Shown in pieces: positions 15,304 to 24,414 of a stretch of DNA of 64,000 nt. The notes beneath the pieces were generated by a model that searched no databases, had not been told where the DNA came from, and saw only the letters and a program-made list of their open reading frames with translations. Made by a program: the position numbers and the translations under genes. Origin of the DNA: Terriglobia bacterium (GTDB lineage Bacteria; Acidobacteriota; Terriglobia; Terriglobales; Acidobacteriaceae); contig JAIQGE010000005.1 in NCBI GenBank assembly GCA_020072815.1, positions 248,001-312,000 on the forward strand, in the 5' to 3' direction. Every line of letters starts with the position of its first letter. Position 1 is the stretch's first letter.

Positions 15304-16434
15304 ATGGCTACGGCAGCAGTTGCTCAGATGACAGTGCCCATCCTGGACCTGAAGGCGCAATACGCCACCATTAAGGATGAAATCCAGGCTGCGATCAACA
15401 GCGTCCTTGAAAACCAGCATTTCATCCTGGGCCCGGAAGTAAAGGCCCTGGAAAAAGAGATTGCCGAGTATTGCGGCGCCAAGTATGCCGTGGGTGTGGC
15501 CTCAGGGACTGACGCCCTCATCCTCGGTCTGCGCGCTTGCGGCGTGGGCCCCGGCGATGAAGTCATTGTTCCATCGTTTACTTTCATCGCCACCGCCGAT
15601 GCAGTCAGCCTGCTGGGCGGCGAGCCGGTCTTTGCCGATATTGATCCCGACACCTACAATCTTGATCCCAAGGCCGTGGAGCGGCGCATCACCCGCAGGA
15701 CCAAAGCCATTGTCCCCGTCCATCTTTACGGCCAGTCGGCGGACATGGACCCCATCCTGGACCTAGCCAAAGCCCATCACCTGAAAGTGGTGGAAGATAC
15801 CGCGCAGGCCATCGGCGCCACCTATAAAGGACGCAAGACCGCCTCCATGGGCGACGTAGGCTGCATCAGCTTCTTCCCCAGCAAGAACCTGGGTGGTTAC
15901 GGCGACGGCGGCATGGTCGTCACCAACTCTGAGGAAGTTGCCCGGCATCTGGCTTCGCTGCGCGCGCACGGCAGCACCAAAAAATATCTCAGTGACGAAC
16001 AGGGTTGGAACAGCCGTCTGGACGAACTGCAAGCCGCCATTCTGCGCGTGAAACTCCGCCATCTTGACCAGTGGAGCATTCAGCGCCGCGAAGCCGCCCG
16101 CCGCTATGACGCGCTGCTGCAAGGGCTGCCCAGTGTCGTCACGCCCAAGCGCAACGGCTTCGGCGACCACGTTTTCCATCAGTACACCGTGCAGGTTCCG
16201 CAGCGTGACCAGATGCAGAAACGCCTGGCGGAAGCCGGCGTCACTACCATGGTCTATTACCCGCATGCAATTCACCTGCAGCCGATCTACGCGTCCCTGG
16301 GCTATCGCGAAGGCGACCTTCCGGTGACCGAAGCGGTCTGCAAAAAGGTATTTTCGCTGCCCATGTTCCCTGAACTCACGCCGGAGCAGAGCGAATACGT
16401 GAGCAACGCCTTGGCGCGCGCGCTTGAAGGATAA
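15304..16434 (+). CDS. DegT/DnrJ/EryC1/StrS sugar aminotransferase (WbpE-like)
   Basis: A 376-residue PLP-dependent aminotransferase of nucleotide sugars. The PLP lysine is Lys194 in FFPSKNLGGYGDGG. SGTDALILGLRACGVGPGDE and PVHLYGQSADMDPI are typical family blocks. It probably aminates a keto-sugar nucleotide made from the WbpA-like product, giving a 3-amino uronic acid, as in the Wbp pathway of Pseudomonas. An oxidase and an acetyltransferase for that route are missing here, so the substrate remains inferred. The start at 15304 lacks a close ribosome site, and ATG 15328 is an alternative. The stop is just before the sugar transferase on the same strand. Confidence 0.9.
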   Translation: MATAAVAQMTVPILDLKAQYATIKDEIQAAINSVLENQHFILGPEVKALEKEIAEYCGAKYAVGVASGTDALILGLRACGVGPGDEVIVPSFTFIATADAVSLLGGEPVFADIDPDTYNLDPKAVERRITRRTKAIVPVHLYGQSADMDPILDLAKAHHLKVVEDTAQAIGATYKGRKTASMGDVGCISFFPSKNLGGYGDGGMVVTNSEEVARHLASLRAHGSTKKYLSDEQGWNSRLDELQAAILRVKLRHLDQWSIQRREAARRYDALLQGLPSVVTPKRNGFGDHVFHQYTVQVPQRDQMQKRLAEAGVTTMVYYPHAIHLQPIYASLGYREGDLPVTEAVCKKVFSLPMFPELTPEQSEYVSNALARALEG

Positions 16435-16456
16435 ACGACAAGAGACGAGAAACTCT

Positions 16457-17962
16457 GTGGCTGAAACTGGACTCAACCTGGGCGGTGAAATGAATCAAGG
16501 AACAACTGCGGCTCCGTACGTGCGGGAAAAATTCAAGTTGCTCAACCGCAGCTACGGCAGCACCCTGGTGCGCATCGGCGCGCATCACGTGCCGCGGCGC
16601 AGCCTGATCCTGGCGGCCAGTGAAAGTTTCCTGATCATGTTCGCCCTGGCCGCAGCCACCGCCTTGCGGTTCGTCAACCTGCGCACCGCTCTCGAGTACC
16701 TTTCCCAGCCGGAGAACTGGCTGCGCTTTGCCCTGGTCACCGTGGTCTGCCAGCTCTCGCTCTACTACAACGACCTCTATGAGACCCGCGCGGTCAGCAC
16801 GCGCGGCCTGCGGCTGGTGCGGGCCTTTGCCGCCATGGGCATCGCGCTCCTGGTGCTGTCATTCCTCTATTACCTGATTCCCGCCGTCCGGCTGGAGCGC
16901 GGAATCGCCATGCTGGCTGCGGCCGTCGCACTGCCGTTGCTGGTGGTTTGGCGACTGAGCCTGGACAAGAGCAAGGTCTTCACCCGTCCGCTGGAACGCA
17001 TCCTGGTCCTGGGCACGGGACGCAGCGGAATCAATCTGGCCGCTGAGATCCTGCGCCGTCCCGAGTTGCAATACAAAGTTGTGGGGTTTCTCGACGAGCG
17101 CGCCACCGGCGAAAGCCGGATCTTTGTCACCCCGGGCATTCTCGGCACGGTGAATGACGTGGAAGAAGTTGTTGCCCGCGAAGACGTGGACCGCGTCGTC
17201 ATCTCGCTGGGCGAGCGCCGCGGCGTCATGCCCTTCCGCCAACTGGCCACGCTCAAGCTGCAAGGCCTGCCCATTGAAGATTGCCTGTCGCTTTACGAGC
17301 GTCTCACCGGACGCATCTCGCTGGAGCAGCTCCAACCCAGCTGGCTGATCATGGGCGATGGCTTCCGCAAGTCGCGCATAGTCCGCGCCGCCAAACGCAT
17401 CTCCGACATTGTGGTTTCGTTGCTGGCCATTTTGCTGACGTTTCCCCTCATGGTAGCCGTGGCGCTGGCCATCGCCATCGAAGACGGCTGGCCGGTAGTC
17501 TTCAAGCAGGACCGCGTGGGCCTGGGCGGACACAGCTTCAAAGTCTTCAAGTTCCGCTCCATGCGCAAAGGCTCGGAGAAAGCCGCGCCCAGTTGGACCG
17601 CCGACGGCGATCCCCGCATCACCCGCGTGGGCAATTTCATCCGCAAGTTCCGCCTGGACGAACTGCCGCAGCTCTTCAACATCCTGCGCGGCGAAATGAG
17701 CGTGGTCGGCCCGCGTCCGGAGGTCCCGTTTTTCTGCGAACTGCTGGAGCGCGAGATCCCGTTCTTCAACCAGCGCCACAGCGTGCGTCCCGGACTCACC
17801 GGCTGGGCCCAGGTGAAGTACCAGTATGGCGCCAGCCTGGAACAGGCCAAGACCAAGTTCGAATATGACCTCTTCTACATCAAGCACCTGTCGTTCATGT
17901 TCGACCTCACCATCATCCTGGAGACGGTGAAAGTGGTGCTGACCGGCAAAGGCGGGAAGTAG
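16457..17962 (+). CDS. EPS-initiating polyprenyl glycosylphosphotransferase (EpsB/WcaJ-like)
   Basis: About 500 residues. It has four N-terminal membrane helices, a central nucleotide-binding fold (ILVLGTGRSGINLAAEIL), and a C-terminal bacterial sugar transferase domain after a fifth helix (KRISDIVVSLLAILLTFPLM). The catalytic block has FKVFKFRSM, DPRITRVGNFIRK, LDELPQLFNILRGE and SVVGPRPE. It transfers a sugar phosphate to undecaprenyl phosphate to start the repeat unit, in the cytoplasmic membrane. It matches the XrtA-associated EpsB-type architecture. GTG at 16457 has GAGACGAG upstream; ATG 16490 or a TTG at 16424 overlapping the previous gene are alternatives. It is coupled to the aminotransferase. 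Confidence 0.92.
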   Translation: MAETGLNLGGEMNQGTTAAPYVREKFKLLNRSYGSTLVRIGAHHVPRRSLILAASESFLIMFALAAATALRFVNLRTALEYLSQPENWLRFALVTVVCQLSLYYNDLYETRAVSTRGLRLVRAFAAMGIALLVLSFLYYLIPAVRLERGIAMLAAAVALPLLVVWRLSLDKSKVFTRPLERILVLGTGRSGINLAAEILRRPELQYKVVGFLDERATGESRIFVTPGILGTVNDVEEVVAREDVDRVVISLGERRGVMPFRQLATLKLQGLPIEDCLSLYERLTGRISLEQLQPSWLIMGDGFRKSRIVRAAKRISDIVVSLLAILLTFPLMVAVALAIAIEDGWPVVFKQDRVGLGGHSFKVFKFRSMRKGSEKAAPSWTADGDPRITRVGNFIRKFRLDELPQLFNILRGEMSVVGPRPEVPFFCELLEREIPFFNQRHSVRPGLTGWAQVKYQYGASLEQAKTKFEYDLFYIKHLSFMFDLTIILETVKVVLTGKGGK

Positions 17963-17968
17963 GAACCC

Positions 17969-18781
17969 TTATTGCTGCCTGGGTGGTTTTGCCCTCACTT
18001 TTGGCGTGCCTTCGTCGCTCGATCCCTTTTCCCTCAGGTTTGCATCCCACTTGCCGCCGCAGATTTGATCGACAGCATAAGAATAGTTTGTGAAGCATTT
18101 CTGTCTATGTCTGAATGGCACAAGGCTAAAGGGCAGGAGGTCTCCCTTCACATCGGCACGCAGCACAACAATGGCCTTTTCCCGACGCCTAAAAAAATAG
18201 GTACTGGAGGCGGTGGTTTTCGCTCCTGGTGGGAAATGGTCAATCAAATCATCGCGAATAGAGTTGTCGTCCCCCGTATCAAACGGAGCAATTCTGGCAT
18301 CTTTTGGCGGCAGGTCGTTACACTTTCCGTCCCAAAGTCTGTTGCCCCCAATTGCCAAGACTGCAGGATTAAAAAAAGTGGGGCTGGACGCGCTGTCTTC
18401 CGGTAGGTTCTCCTCTTCTAAGTCAACTATCCAGCCGTTGACTCTGACGTCATTAATGTCGAAAGGAACTTGACCTTCGTTCGTGATTTTAATTTCAAAC
18501 CTTACTTGGCAAACATTCGAGTTCGGAATACTTGCCCAATGGAGCTCCGTGTCAACAGGAGACTTAGCCTCAAGGCCGGGCCGCACAGTCTGTTGGAAAA
18601 CGCTCCACGCCCATATGCCCGCAATCGCTAGCGCAAAGATTTGAGCCAGTTTGTTTATCGTGTCCACCTTGTCCTTAAACCCATTGGGCTCTGACGGAGT
18701 TTGAGGAGTATTAGGCATCGAAGTAGCCTGTTCTGACGCCGGTGACATTTTCTGATTTGTCGGCGGTTGTGTCGCACTCAT
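17969..18781 (-). CDS. Hypothetical single-pass membrane protein
   Basis: A 270-residue protein with a Pro/Ser/Thr-rich cytoplasmic tail (1-35), one membrane helix (about residues 47-65, AQIFALAIAGIWAWSVFQQ) and an external domain. The external domain contains VCQVRFEIKITNEGQVPFDI, an immunoglobulin-like strand pattern, plus four to five cysteines. No family is recognised. Codon use is less GC-rich than the EPS genes around it, and it sits convergent to the glycosylphosphotransferase with a six-base gap. It looks like an insertion into the EPS region rather than a pathway member. Confidence 0.6.
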   Translation of the reverse strand: MSATQPPTNQKMSPASEQATSMPNTPQTPSEPNGFKDKVDTINKLAQIFALAIAGIWAWSVFQQTVRPGLEAKSPVDTELHWASIPNSNVCQVRFEIKITNEGQVPFDINDVRVNGWIVDLEEENLPEDSASSPTFFNPAVLAIGGNRLWDGKCNDLPPKDARIAPFDTGDDNSIRDDLIDHFPPGAKTTASSTYFFRRREKAIVVLRADVKGDLLPFSLVPFRHRQKCFTNYSYAVDQICGGKWDANLREKGSSDEGTPKVRAKPPRQQ

Positions 18782-19056
18782 TGTGGTTCCTTGGAGCTTT
18801 TAAGAAAGACGAAGAACTATATCCTCCAAGAAAGCTCTAATCAACAGTGAAAGTTTCTTTGCGAAGGTGCTGCTCGACTGCCCGCTTATCGCGCACATAA
18901 CCGCGAATGCCCGCCGGCTACTGAAACAAAAGGATAATCTGGAGTACAAGCGCGGATGAACGAGGATCAAACGAAAATCTGTGCGTAGAGACGTAGCACC
19001 GCTACGTCTCAAACTCCAGGAATACGTTGCGCATAAGGGGAAGGCATGCCCGTCTA

Positions 19057-19173
19057 GTCCCCGCAGGGGACGGTTGGTAGGGCAGGCTTTTAAGCCTGCC
19101 TGAGCCGAAGGCGAAACGAGCCGTTTCAACGGCGGGAAAGCTGGGAGAAATAAGGCGAGTCCCCGCAGGGGAC
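19057..19173. repeat. Intergenic hairpin repeat block, copy at 19 kb
   Basis: GTCCCCGCAGGGGAC occurs at 19057-19071 and again at 19159-19173. Between them lies GCAGGCTTTTAAGCCTGC and GCCGTTTCAACGGCGGGAAAGCT (19120-19142). The latter, and the TTGGTAG following the first hairpin, are shared with 4014-4067. Confidence 0.75.
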
Positions 19174-19193
19174 GGCTGAGTCTGATCAAGAAC

Positions 19194-19217
19194 AGGGGCC
19201 GCCTCTCCGCGGCCCCT
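19194..19217 (-). terminator. Hairpin downstream of alpha/beta hydrolase
   Basis: AGGGGCCGC and GCGGCCCCT form a perfect 9-bp GC-rich stem with a six-base loop, 28 bases past the stop. On the minus strand it is followed by GTTCTTG, a weak T-tract. Confidence 0.5.
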
Positions 19218-19244
19218 CTCGTTCATTAATTCTCAGTTACCCGC

Positions 19245-20102
19245 TTACGCCACCTGTCCCTTGCTGGCTTTTTGCCCGATGAACTCCAGCAACGCGGCGT
19301 TCACTTCATCCGCATGGGTCCACGTCAGGCCGTGCGGGCCGCCTTCGATCACCACCAGCTTGCTGCCTTTCACCAGTTCGGCGGTGCGTTTGCCCGTGGC
19401 CGCGAGCGGCAGAATCCGGTCTGAGTCGCCGTGAATGACCAGCGTTGGAATCTCGATGCGCTTGAGATCGTTGCGGAAGTCGGTCAGCCACGCGGAAACG
19501 CATTCCAGGGTGCCGATAGGGGAAGCGCCGGCGGCGACGTTCCAACTCATCTGCACCACCTGGTCGCTGATGCGCTTGCCGCCCAACACGTCCACGTTGT
19601 AGAAGTTTGCCAGGAACTGAGAGAGGAACGCCGGACGGTCGGCGATGATCCCTTTCCTGATTCCCTCGAACACGCTGCCGTCCACGCCTTCAGGGTTGTC
19701 CGGCGTCTTGAGCAGGAATGGCGGAATGGACGCGATGAAAACCGCTTTGCTTACGCGCACGCTTCCGTAATTGCCGAGAAAGCGCGCCACTTCGCCGCCG
19801 CCCATGGAAAAGCCGACCAGCGTTACGTCATGCAGGTTGATCTTGTCCAGCAGCTTGTCCAGGTCCTCGGCGAAAGTGTCATAGTCGTAGCCCGAAGCCG
19901 GCCTGCTCGAGTAGCCGAATCCCCGGCGGTCATAGGCGATCACCCGATAACCCGCATCCAGCAGCGCCGCTGTCTGCTTTTCCCAGGAGCGTCCGCTCAG
20001 CGGCCAGCCGTGAACCAGCACCACCGGCTTACCTTTGCCCTGGTCCTCATAGTAGATATCAATGGTGCCCGAGTTTTCTTTGCCGACTTCAATATATGGC
20101 AT
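19245..20102 (-). CDS. Alpha/beta hydrolase, non-heme chloroperoxidase/arylesterase-like
   Basis: A 285-residue cytoplasmic alpha/beta-hydrolase. The nucleophile is Ser99 in VGFSMGGGE, the oxyanion motif is HGWPLSGRSW, the acid is Asp226 or Asp228 in HGDSDRILP, and the base is His257 in GGPHGLTW. The GFSMGG elbow and DRRGFGYSSRP block are typical of cofactor-free haloperoxidase-like esterases. The physiological substrate is unknown. It is monocistronic, has its own terminator and has no EPS palindrome upstream, which supports its independence from the surrounding EPS genes. Confidence 0.88.
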   Translation of the reverse strand: MPYIEVGKENSGTIDIYYEDQGKGKPVVLVHGWPLSGRSWEKQTAALLDAGYRVIAYDRRGFGYSSRPASGYDYDTFAEDLDKLLDKINLHDVTLVGFSMGGGEVARFLGNYGSVRVSKAVFIASIPPFLLKTPDNPEGVDGSVFEGIRKGIIADRPAFLSQFLANFYNVDVLGGKRISDQVVQMSWNVAAGASPIGTLECVSAWLTDFRNDLKRIEIPTLVIHGDSDRILPLAATGKRTAELVKGSKLVVIEGGPHGLTWTHADEVNAALLEFIGQKASKGQVA

Positions 20103-20466
20103 GGAATTTCCTTCCTTTCTTGTGTGCGTTGCAGTTGAAGGTTGCCGGTTGGATTCTGGGCTGCGTGTTTCCGCTCGCCCGGGCGAAGGCGCGCGATGTC
20201 TGCGATTGAAAAACGGTTTGAGTTTCTGCGTTGGTTCGAGTGAGTGCCCGGCGTGTCAGCGCCATTTACATCAGAATAGGAGTACCCGTGTATGATATGC
20301 GCCCGGACGGGCGGCGGGGACGGAATTATTCGGGCATTGTCCTTTTTCGCGACGTTCGCCGGATGGACGCCGGAACGTTCCCGCTGTGGCGATCACTCCA
20401 CGCGCATTCGCGCGCGACTGGGTCCTGATTGTCTGCTGCAAACCGAGTGTCTAGGTCGTTCGATCG
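20103..20466. other. Intergenic, no feature recognised
   Basis: The gap lies between the hydrolase start and the BY-kinase end. It probably contains the hydrolase promoter, but no clear -35/-10 was found. Confidence 0.4.
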
Positions 20467-21432
20467 CTAGATCGGCGTTTCCACCGTGTCCTTGGCCCCG
20501 TATCCCTCGCCATAGCCATAGCCGTAACGGTTGTATCGCTTGTTGCTGGGGTCGGTGGAGCAGTTCAGCACCACGCCCACCAATTTCTGCGGGTCCAGCT
20601 GCGGACGTATCTTGGCCAGGGCCTCGCGGTTGCTCTTGCGCGAGCGGACCACCAGCAGCACGCTTTCGCACGGCGCGGAGATCACTTCGAAATCGGTCAG
20701 GCCCAGCACCGGCGGCGCATCAATAATGACCAAGCGGAAAGACTCAGCGCACCAGCCCACGAATTCCTTCCAGCGGTCCTGGGAGAACAACTCCGGCGCC
20801 GGCGTGACCGCCGTGCCGGCGGGCAAGAAGAACAGGTTCGGCGAATCTGTGGCCAGGATCGCCGAGGAGTTCGCAATTCCATGCTCCAGTATCTTGGCCA
20901 GGCCCGGCGATGCGGGGTCCCCCAGCAAGCGCGAGAGTCCGCGGGTGCGCAGATCAGTATCTACGAGCAGGACCGGCCAGTTCTGTATGTTGGCATAGCA
21001 CAGCGCCAGATTCAGCGACGTGAGCGTCTTGCCTTCGCCTTGTTCGGCGCTGCTGATCACCATGGAGCGCGTTCCCAGCTCGGTTTGCCGCTTCACCAGG
21101 CGCGTGCGCAGCATGCGGTAGCCTTCCACCGCCAGTTGCATGGCGGGATTGTATTGCGCCGCCAGGAATGATTTCTCATTGTCGCGACGCAAGGAAATCT
21201 TCCGGCAGTTTTCCAGCCGGCCCGCAGCCACCTGCGAGACAATTTCATCCGAAAGCGGCAGCGTGCCGAACAGCGGCTCCACATCTTTGCCGTTCGCCGG
21301 GCCCGCGCCGTTGGTAACGTGAATGCCTTTCTTGATCGCGTCCACAGCGTCCTGGACGTCTACTGCGGTATAGGCTGGCGTGCTGCTTCCCACGTTGGCA
21401 GGTTTGCGAGTTTCGTTGAAAAATCTGCTCAT
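20467..21432 (-). CDS. Bacterial tyrosine kinase (CpsD/EpsG-like BY-kinase)
   Basis: A 321-residue autokinase of the polysaccharide co-polymerase system. Walker A is AEQGEGKT (129-136), Walker A' is VLLVDTDLR (154-162) and Walker B is LVIIDAP (234-240). The C-terminus carries a tyrosine cluster, Tyr300, 303, 305, 307 and 311, the usual autophosphorylation tail. It lacks the membrane chain-length domain, so it should partner with a separate Wzz-type protein, such as the one at the right edge. It follows the ExeA-like ATPase by 54 bases, a pairing seen in XrtA-type EPS loci. Confidence 0.9.
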   Translation of the reverse strand: MSRFFNETRKPANVGSSTPAYTAVDVQDAVDAIKKGIHVTNGAGPANGKDVEPLFGTLPLSDEIVSQVAAGRLENCRKISLRRDNEKSFLAAQYNPAMQLAVEGYRMLRTRLVKRQTELGTRSMVISSAEQGEGKTLTSLNLALCYANIQNWPVLLVDTDLRTRGLSRLLGDPASPGLAKILEHGIANSSAILATDSPNLFFLPAGTAVTPAPELFSQDRWKEFVGWCAESFRLVIIDAPPVLGLTDFEVISAPCESVLLVVRSRKSNREALAKIRPQLDPQKLVGVVLNCSTDPSNKRYNRYGYGYGEGYGAKDTVETPI

Positions 21433-21486
21433 AATCTCTTCGTTCTTCGCTCTTTCTGGCCCACAACAAGGTCCAGGCCCCGGTTC

Positions 21487-22380
21487 TTATTTGGCCGTCG
21501 CTGCGGAAGGTTCCGGCGCCGCGCGTGGCGGAGTTTCAGGAACTTCCAGCAGGTCATCGGTAAGGGTGAGATCATCCACCGCTTCCATGACCAGATCAGG
21601 CGTAATCCTGCGCTCTTGCCGGCGGAACCCGGCCGCCAGCGCACGGTCGCACAGCAGGTTGATCAGGCGCGGCGTGCCCCGGGCCCGCCGATAGATGTCT
21701 TCCAGCGCCGGCGGAGTGAACGGGTTCTCTTTGGAAAGTCCGGCCACGTGCAGGCGTTCCGCGATATAGGCACGTGTCTCCGGCAGCGTCAGCGTGCGCA
21801 GCTTGGAGACCACGGCCACGCGTCCGCGCAGCGCCGCGAATTGCGGTTTCATCAGCAGCGGCACCAGCTCCGGCTGCCCGCAGAGGATCACTTGCAGGAC
21901 CGGCACAGGATAGTTGTCGGTGTTCAGCAGCAACCGCACCTCTTCCAACAGTTCCGGCGAGAGTAGATGGGCTTCATCAATGATGATCAGCACCACACCG
22001 CTTTGGCGCTGGCAGGAGAGCAACAGCTCATGTAAGGCCCGCAGTCGCGCCGGCTTGGTTGCCGAAGCAGCGCTGATCTCCAGTTCGTCCAGCAGTGATT
22101 CCAAAAGCTCGTCCGGGCTAAGAGTCGGGTTCACCACGAACGCCGAACGGATCGGCACCTTGGACGACGATTCATGCATGAGAATGTGCTGCAGGCAGTA
22201 GAGCAACGTCGTCTTGCCGGTGCCGATGGGACCCACGGAAACCTGGAGGCCTTTGCGCAGCGAAACACCTTCCAGCAGGGCCCGCAACGTGTTGCGATGG
22301 GGCTCTGCCAGATGAAGAAACCGGGGATCGGGAGTAAGCCGAAACGGTTCCTGCGTTAAACCATAAAAGGCTGAATACAT
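21487..22380 (-). CDS. ExeA-like AAA ATPase of XrtA-type EPS systems
   Basis: A 297-residue AAA ATPase beginning MYSAFYGLTQEPFRLTPDPR, the signature start of the XrtA-system/ExeA ATPases. Walker A is GPIGTGKTT from residue 50 and Walker B is LIIIDEAH. The sensor region includes VILCGQPELVPLL. Unlike ExeA it has no peptidoglycan-binding tail; it ends in a Pro/Ala-rich stretch. Its role in EPS secretion is not settled, but it is consistently found beside the BY-kinase. It is the first gene of a two-gene unit, with an EPS palindrome 170 bases upstream. Confidence 0.88.
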   Translation of the reverse strand: MYSAFYGLTQEPFRLTPDPRFLHLAEPHRNTLRALLEGVSLRKGLQVSVGPIGTGKTTLLYCLQHILMHESSSKVPIRSAFVVNPTLSPDELLESLLDELEISAASATKPARLRALHELLLSCQRQSGVVLIIIDEAHLLSPELLEEVRLLLNTDNYPVPVLQVILCGQPELVPLLMKPQFAALRGRVAVVSKLRTLTLPETRAYIAERLHVAGLSKENPFTPPALEDIYRRARGTPRLINLLCDRALAAGFRRQERRITPDLVMEAVDDLTLTDDLLEVPETPPRAAPEPSAATAK

Positions 22381-22550
22381 TTCTTCTCTGCCTTGCTGTT
22401 ACCCGGCGCCACGGCATCTCCCTGCAGGGGGGCGGGGTAGAAGTTGCTTTCGTCAGGGTGAAAGTGCAACTTCCGGGCCAAACTGCTGGCTAGTAAGCAT
22501 GTTTAGAATCAAATAGATAGAGATAATCAAGGATAAGCGAGGTGCAGAAG

Positions 22551-22564
22551 TGCAAACCTCTGCA
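22551..22564. promoter_or_regulatory. EPS-regulon palindrome, site 4
   Basis: TGCAAACCTCTGCA lies 170 bases upstream of the ATPase/BY-kinase unit and downstream of the Ugd stop. Confidence 0.5.
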
Positions 22565-22667
22565 CATTTGATTACTTTCCCTTCAATGCCCTCAAGCTGG
22601 TAGACGTTCCTCGCGGTAGCGATGAATACGCGCTCGTCTAAGCTGCCAGATGCGGCAGTCCGCAGTT

Positions 22668-24062
22668 TTAGCTGACCTTCGCCATCTGTTTCAGCGTAGA
22701 TGGCCTTCTTCCCACGCTCACGTACAACAGCCCGTGGGCCTCCATTTCCTCCAGGGAGTAGAGGTTGCGGCCATCCAGAACAATGGGATAGGTCAATTGC
22801 TGGCGAATACGCTTCAAATCCAGGGCAGAGAACTCGTCCCAATCGGTGAGGATCAACAGGGCGTCGGCGCCCGCGGCGGCCTGGTAAGGCCCTTCGGCAA
22901 AGGTGATCCGGTCCTGGAAGACTTCTTTCGAGCGTGGCATGGCCGCCGGATCGTAGGCGGTAATGCGTGCTCCTTCGGCCAGCAGATCTTCCACCAGCGC
23001 GATGGCTGGAGACTCGCGAATATCGTCAGTGCGGCCCTTGAAGGCCAGACCCAGCACCGCCAGCTTCTTGCCCTTGAGCGTCCACAGGGCCGTGCGGATT
23101 TTCTTCATGAAGCGGTGCCGCTGGTCTTCGTTGATCTGCATGACTTCATTCAGAAGCCCGAAGTCATATCCGCATTCCCGGGCCACAGCGCAGAAAGCGG
23201 CTACATCTTTGGGGAAGCAAGACCCGCCGTAGCCGATGCCGGCGCGCAGAAAGCGCGGTCCGATGCGGGAATCGCTGCCCACGCCCAGCGCCACCTGTTC
23301 AATGTCGGCGTCAACCTCTTCGCAGATATTGGCCACTGCATTGATAAACGAGATCTTCATCGCCAGGAATGCATTGGAAGCATGTTTAATCAGCTCCGCG
23401 CTCTTGGCCGTGGTCACAATGATGGGCGGCGGAATGGTGACTCCGTCCGGCTCCGGTATTTTGTTCAGCGATTCGTAGTAACGGCCGCTGGTCAGCGGCG
23501 AATAGACGTCACACAGAATGGCGGCTGCACGCGGAGTGTCTGCGCCCACCACAATGCGGTCGGGGTACAGGAAATCGGTCACCGCCGTGCCTTCCCGCAG
23601 GAATTCCGGGTTGGACACCACGTCAAACTCGCATTCTGCTCCGGTGGTCAACTGCATCACCCGCCGGATCCAATCACTGGTATAAACAGGGACAGTGCTT
23701 TTTTCGATGATGACTTTATATCCATCAATATTGTGGGCGATTTCCCGCGCCACCGACTCCACGTAAGAAAGGTCAGCCTCGCCGTTGTCTTTGGGCGGCG
23801 TTCCCACAGCGATAAAAATGACCGAACATGACTTGATTGCTTCCGCCAACGAACTGGAAAACTTCAGGCCAACGTTGCGGTGGCGTTCCAGTAACTCGGG
23901 CAGGAACTGCTCATGAATCGGGACTTCCCCGCGGTTCAGCGCAGCCACTCTTTCCAGGTCGTTGTCCACGCAGACCACTTGATAACCGAGCTCGGCGAAG
24001 CACGCTGCCGCTACCAACCCGACGTAGCCGGAACCAACAACTGCAATTCTGTTCACTTTCAT
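22668..24062 (-). CDS. ugd: UDP-glucose 6-dehydrogenase
   Basis: A 464-residue NAD-dependent dehydrogenase converting UDP-glucose to UDP-glucuronate. The NAD site is GSGYVGL (10-16) and the catalytic Cys282 lies in GIGYGGSCFPKD, the Ugd rather than the WbpA form. EKSTVPVYTSD and SNPEFLREGTA are classic. It feeds the UDP-glucuronate decarboxylase and the 4-epimerase encoded next door, so this part of the locus makes UDP-xylose and UDP-galacturonate. The ATG at 24062 is divergent from the decarboxylase gene across a gap carrying the EPS palindrome. Confidence 0.92.
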   Translation of the reverse strand: MKVNRIAVVGSGYVGLVAAACFAELGYQVVCVDNDLERVAALNRGEVPIHEQFLPELLERHRNVGLKFSSSLAEAIKSCSVIFIAVGTPPKDNGEADLSYVESVAREIAHNIDGYKVIIEKSTVPVYTSDWIRRVMQLTTGAECEFDVVSNPEFLREGTAVTDFLYPDRIVVGADTPRAAAILCDVYSPLTSGRYYESLNKIPEPDGVTIPPPIIVTTAKSAELIKHASNAFLAMKISFINAVANICEEVDADIEQVALGVGSDSRIGPRFLRAGIGYGGSCFPKDVAAFCAVARECGYDFGLLNEVMQINEDQRHRFMKKIRTALWTLKGKKLAVLGLAFKGRTDDIRESPAIALVEDLLAEGARITAYDPAAMPRSKEVFQDRITFAEGPYQAAAGADALLILTDWDEFSALDLKRIRQQLTYPIVLDGRNLYSLEEMEAHGLLYVSVGRRPSTLKQMAKVS

Positions 24063-24414
24063 CCTCCGTAGGCCCGTTTGCGATCCTGGTTCCTACTTCA
24101 AATCTTCTCTCCCGCTGAACGCAGGAGTCCGATTTAGGATATGCACGTTGACTACCAATATTGCCCTTGCTTAACTACTATAAATAAAAGGCTTAACCAT
24201 TGTAACTGTCTCCAAAGAACACAACAGTGAGGAAACCCGATACACATGTGCAAACGATTGCAGCAGATGTGCCAACGCCTGTCCCTGGGCTGGCCCTGCA
24301 ACTGCTAAAAATGATCAGAGGGCGGCGCGAGTCGCGATTTGGCTCGTGCAAGCAAGCCATCGTGTATTCTCGAATATGGCGCCGGAGGCGCACTGATTGG
24401 GGCTGACAGGAAAA
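24063..24414. other. Divergent control region of ugd and the decarboxylase
   Basis: About 350 bases containing EPS palindrome site 5. AT-rich sequence near 24170-24200 (ACTACTATAAATAAAAGG) could hold a promoter. No gene is present. Confidence 0.5.
24249..24262. promoter_or_regulatory. EPS-regulon palindrome, site 5
   Basis: TGCAAACGATTGCA, a near-perfect match to the consensus, lies 186 bases from ugd and 152 from the decarboxylase start. A partial copy (TGTGCCAACG) follows 20 bases on. Confidence 0.55.

Larger units (their letters stand above)
18782..19244. other. Intergenic with hairpin repeats
   Basis: This stretch holds a dispersed repeat block (19057-19173) and the terminator of the hydrolase gene. 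No gene is supported. Confidence 0.6.

Noticed and set aside
22453-22842. 129-residue minus-strand frame at the ugd 3' end
   Set aside because: Overlaps ugd in another frame for much of its length and lacks a family match; it is a shadow.
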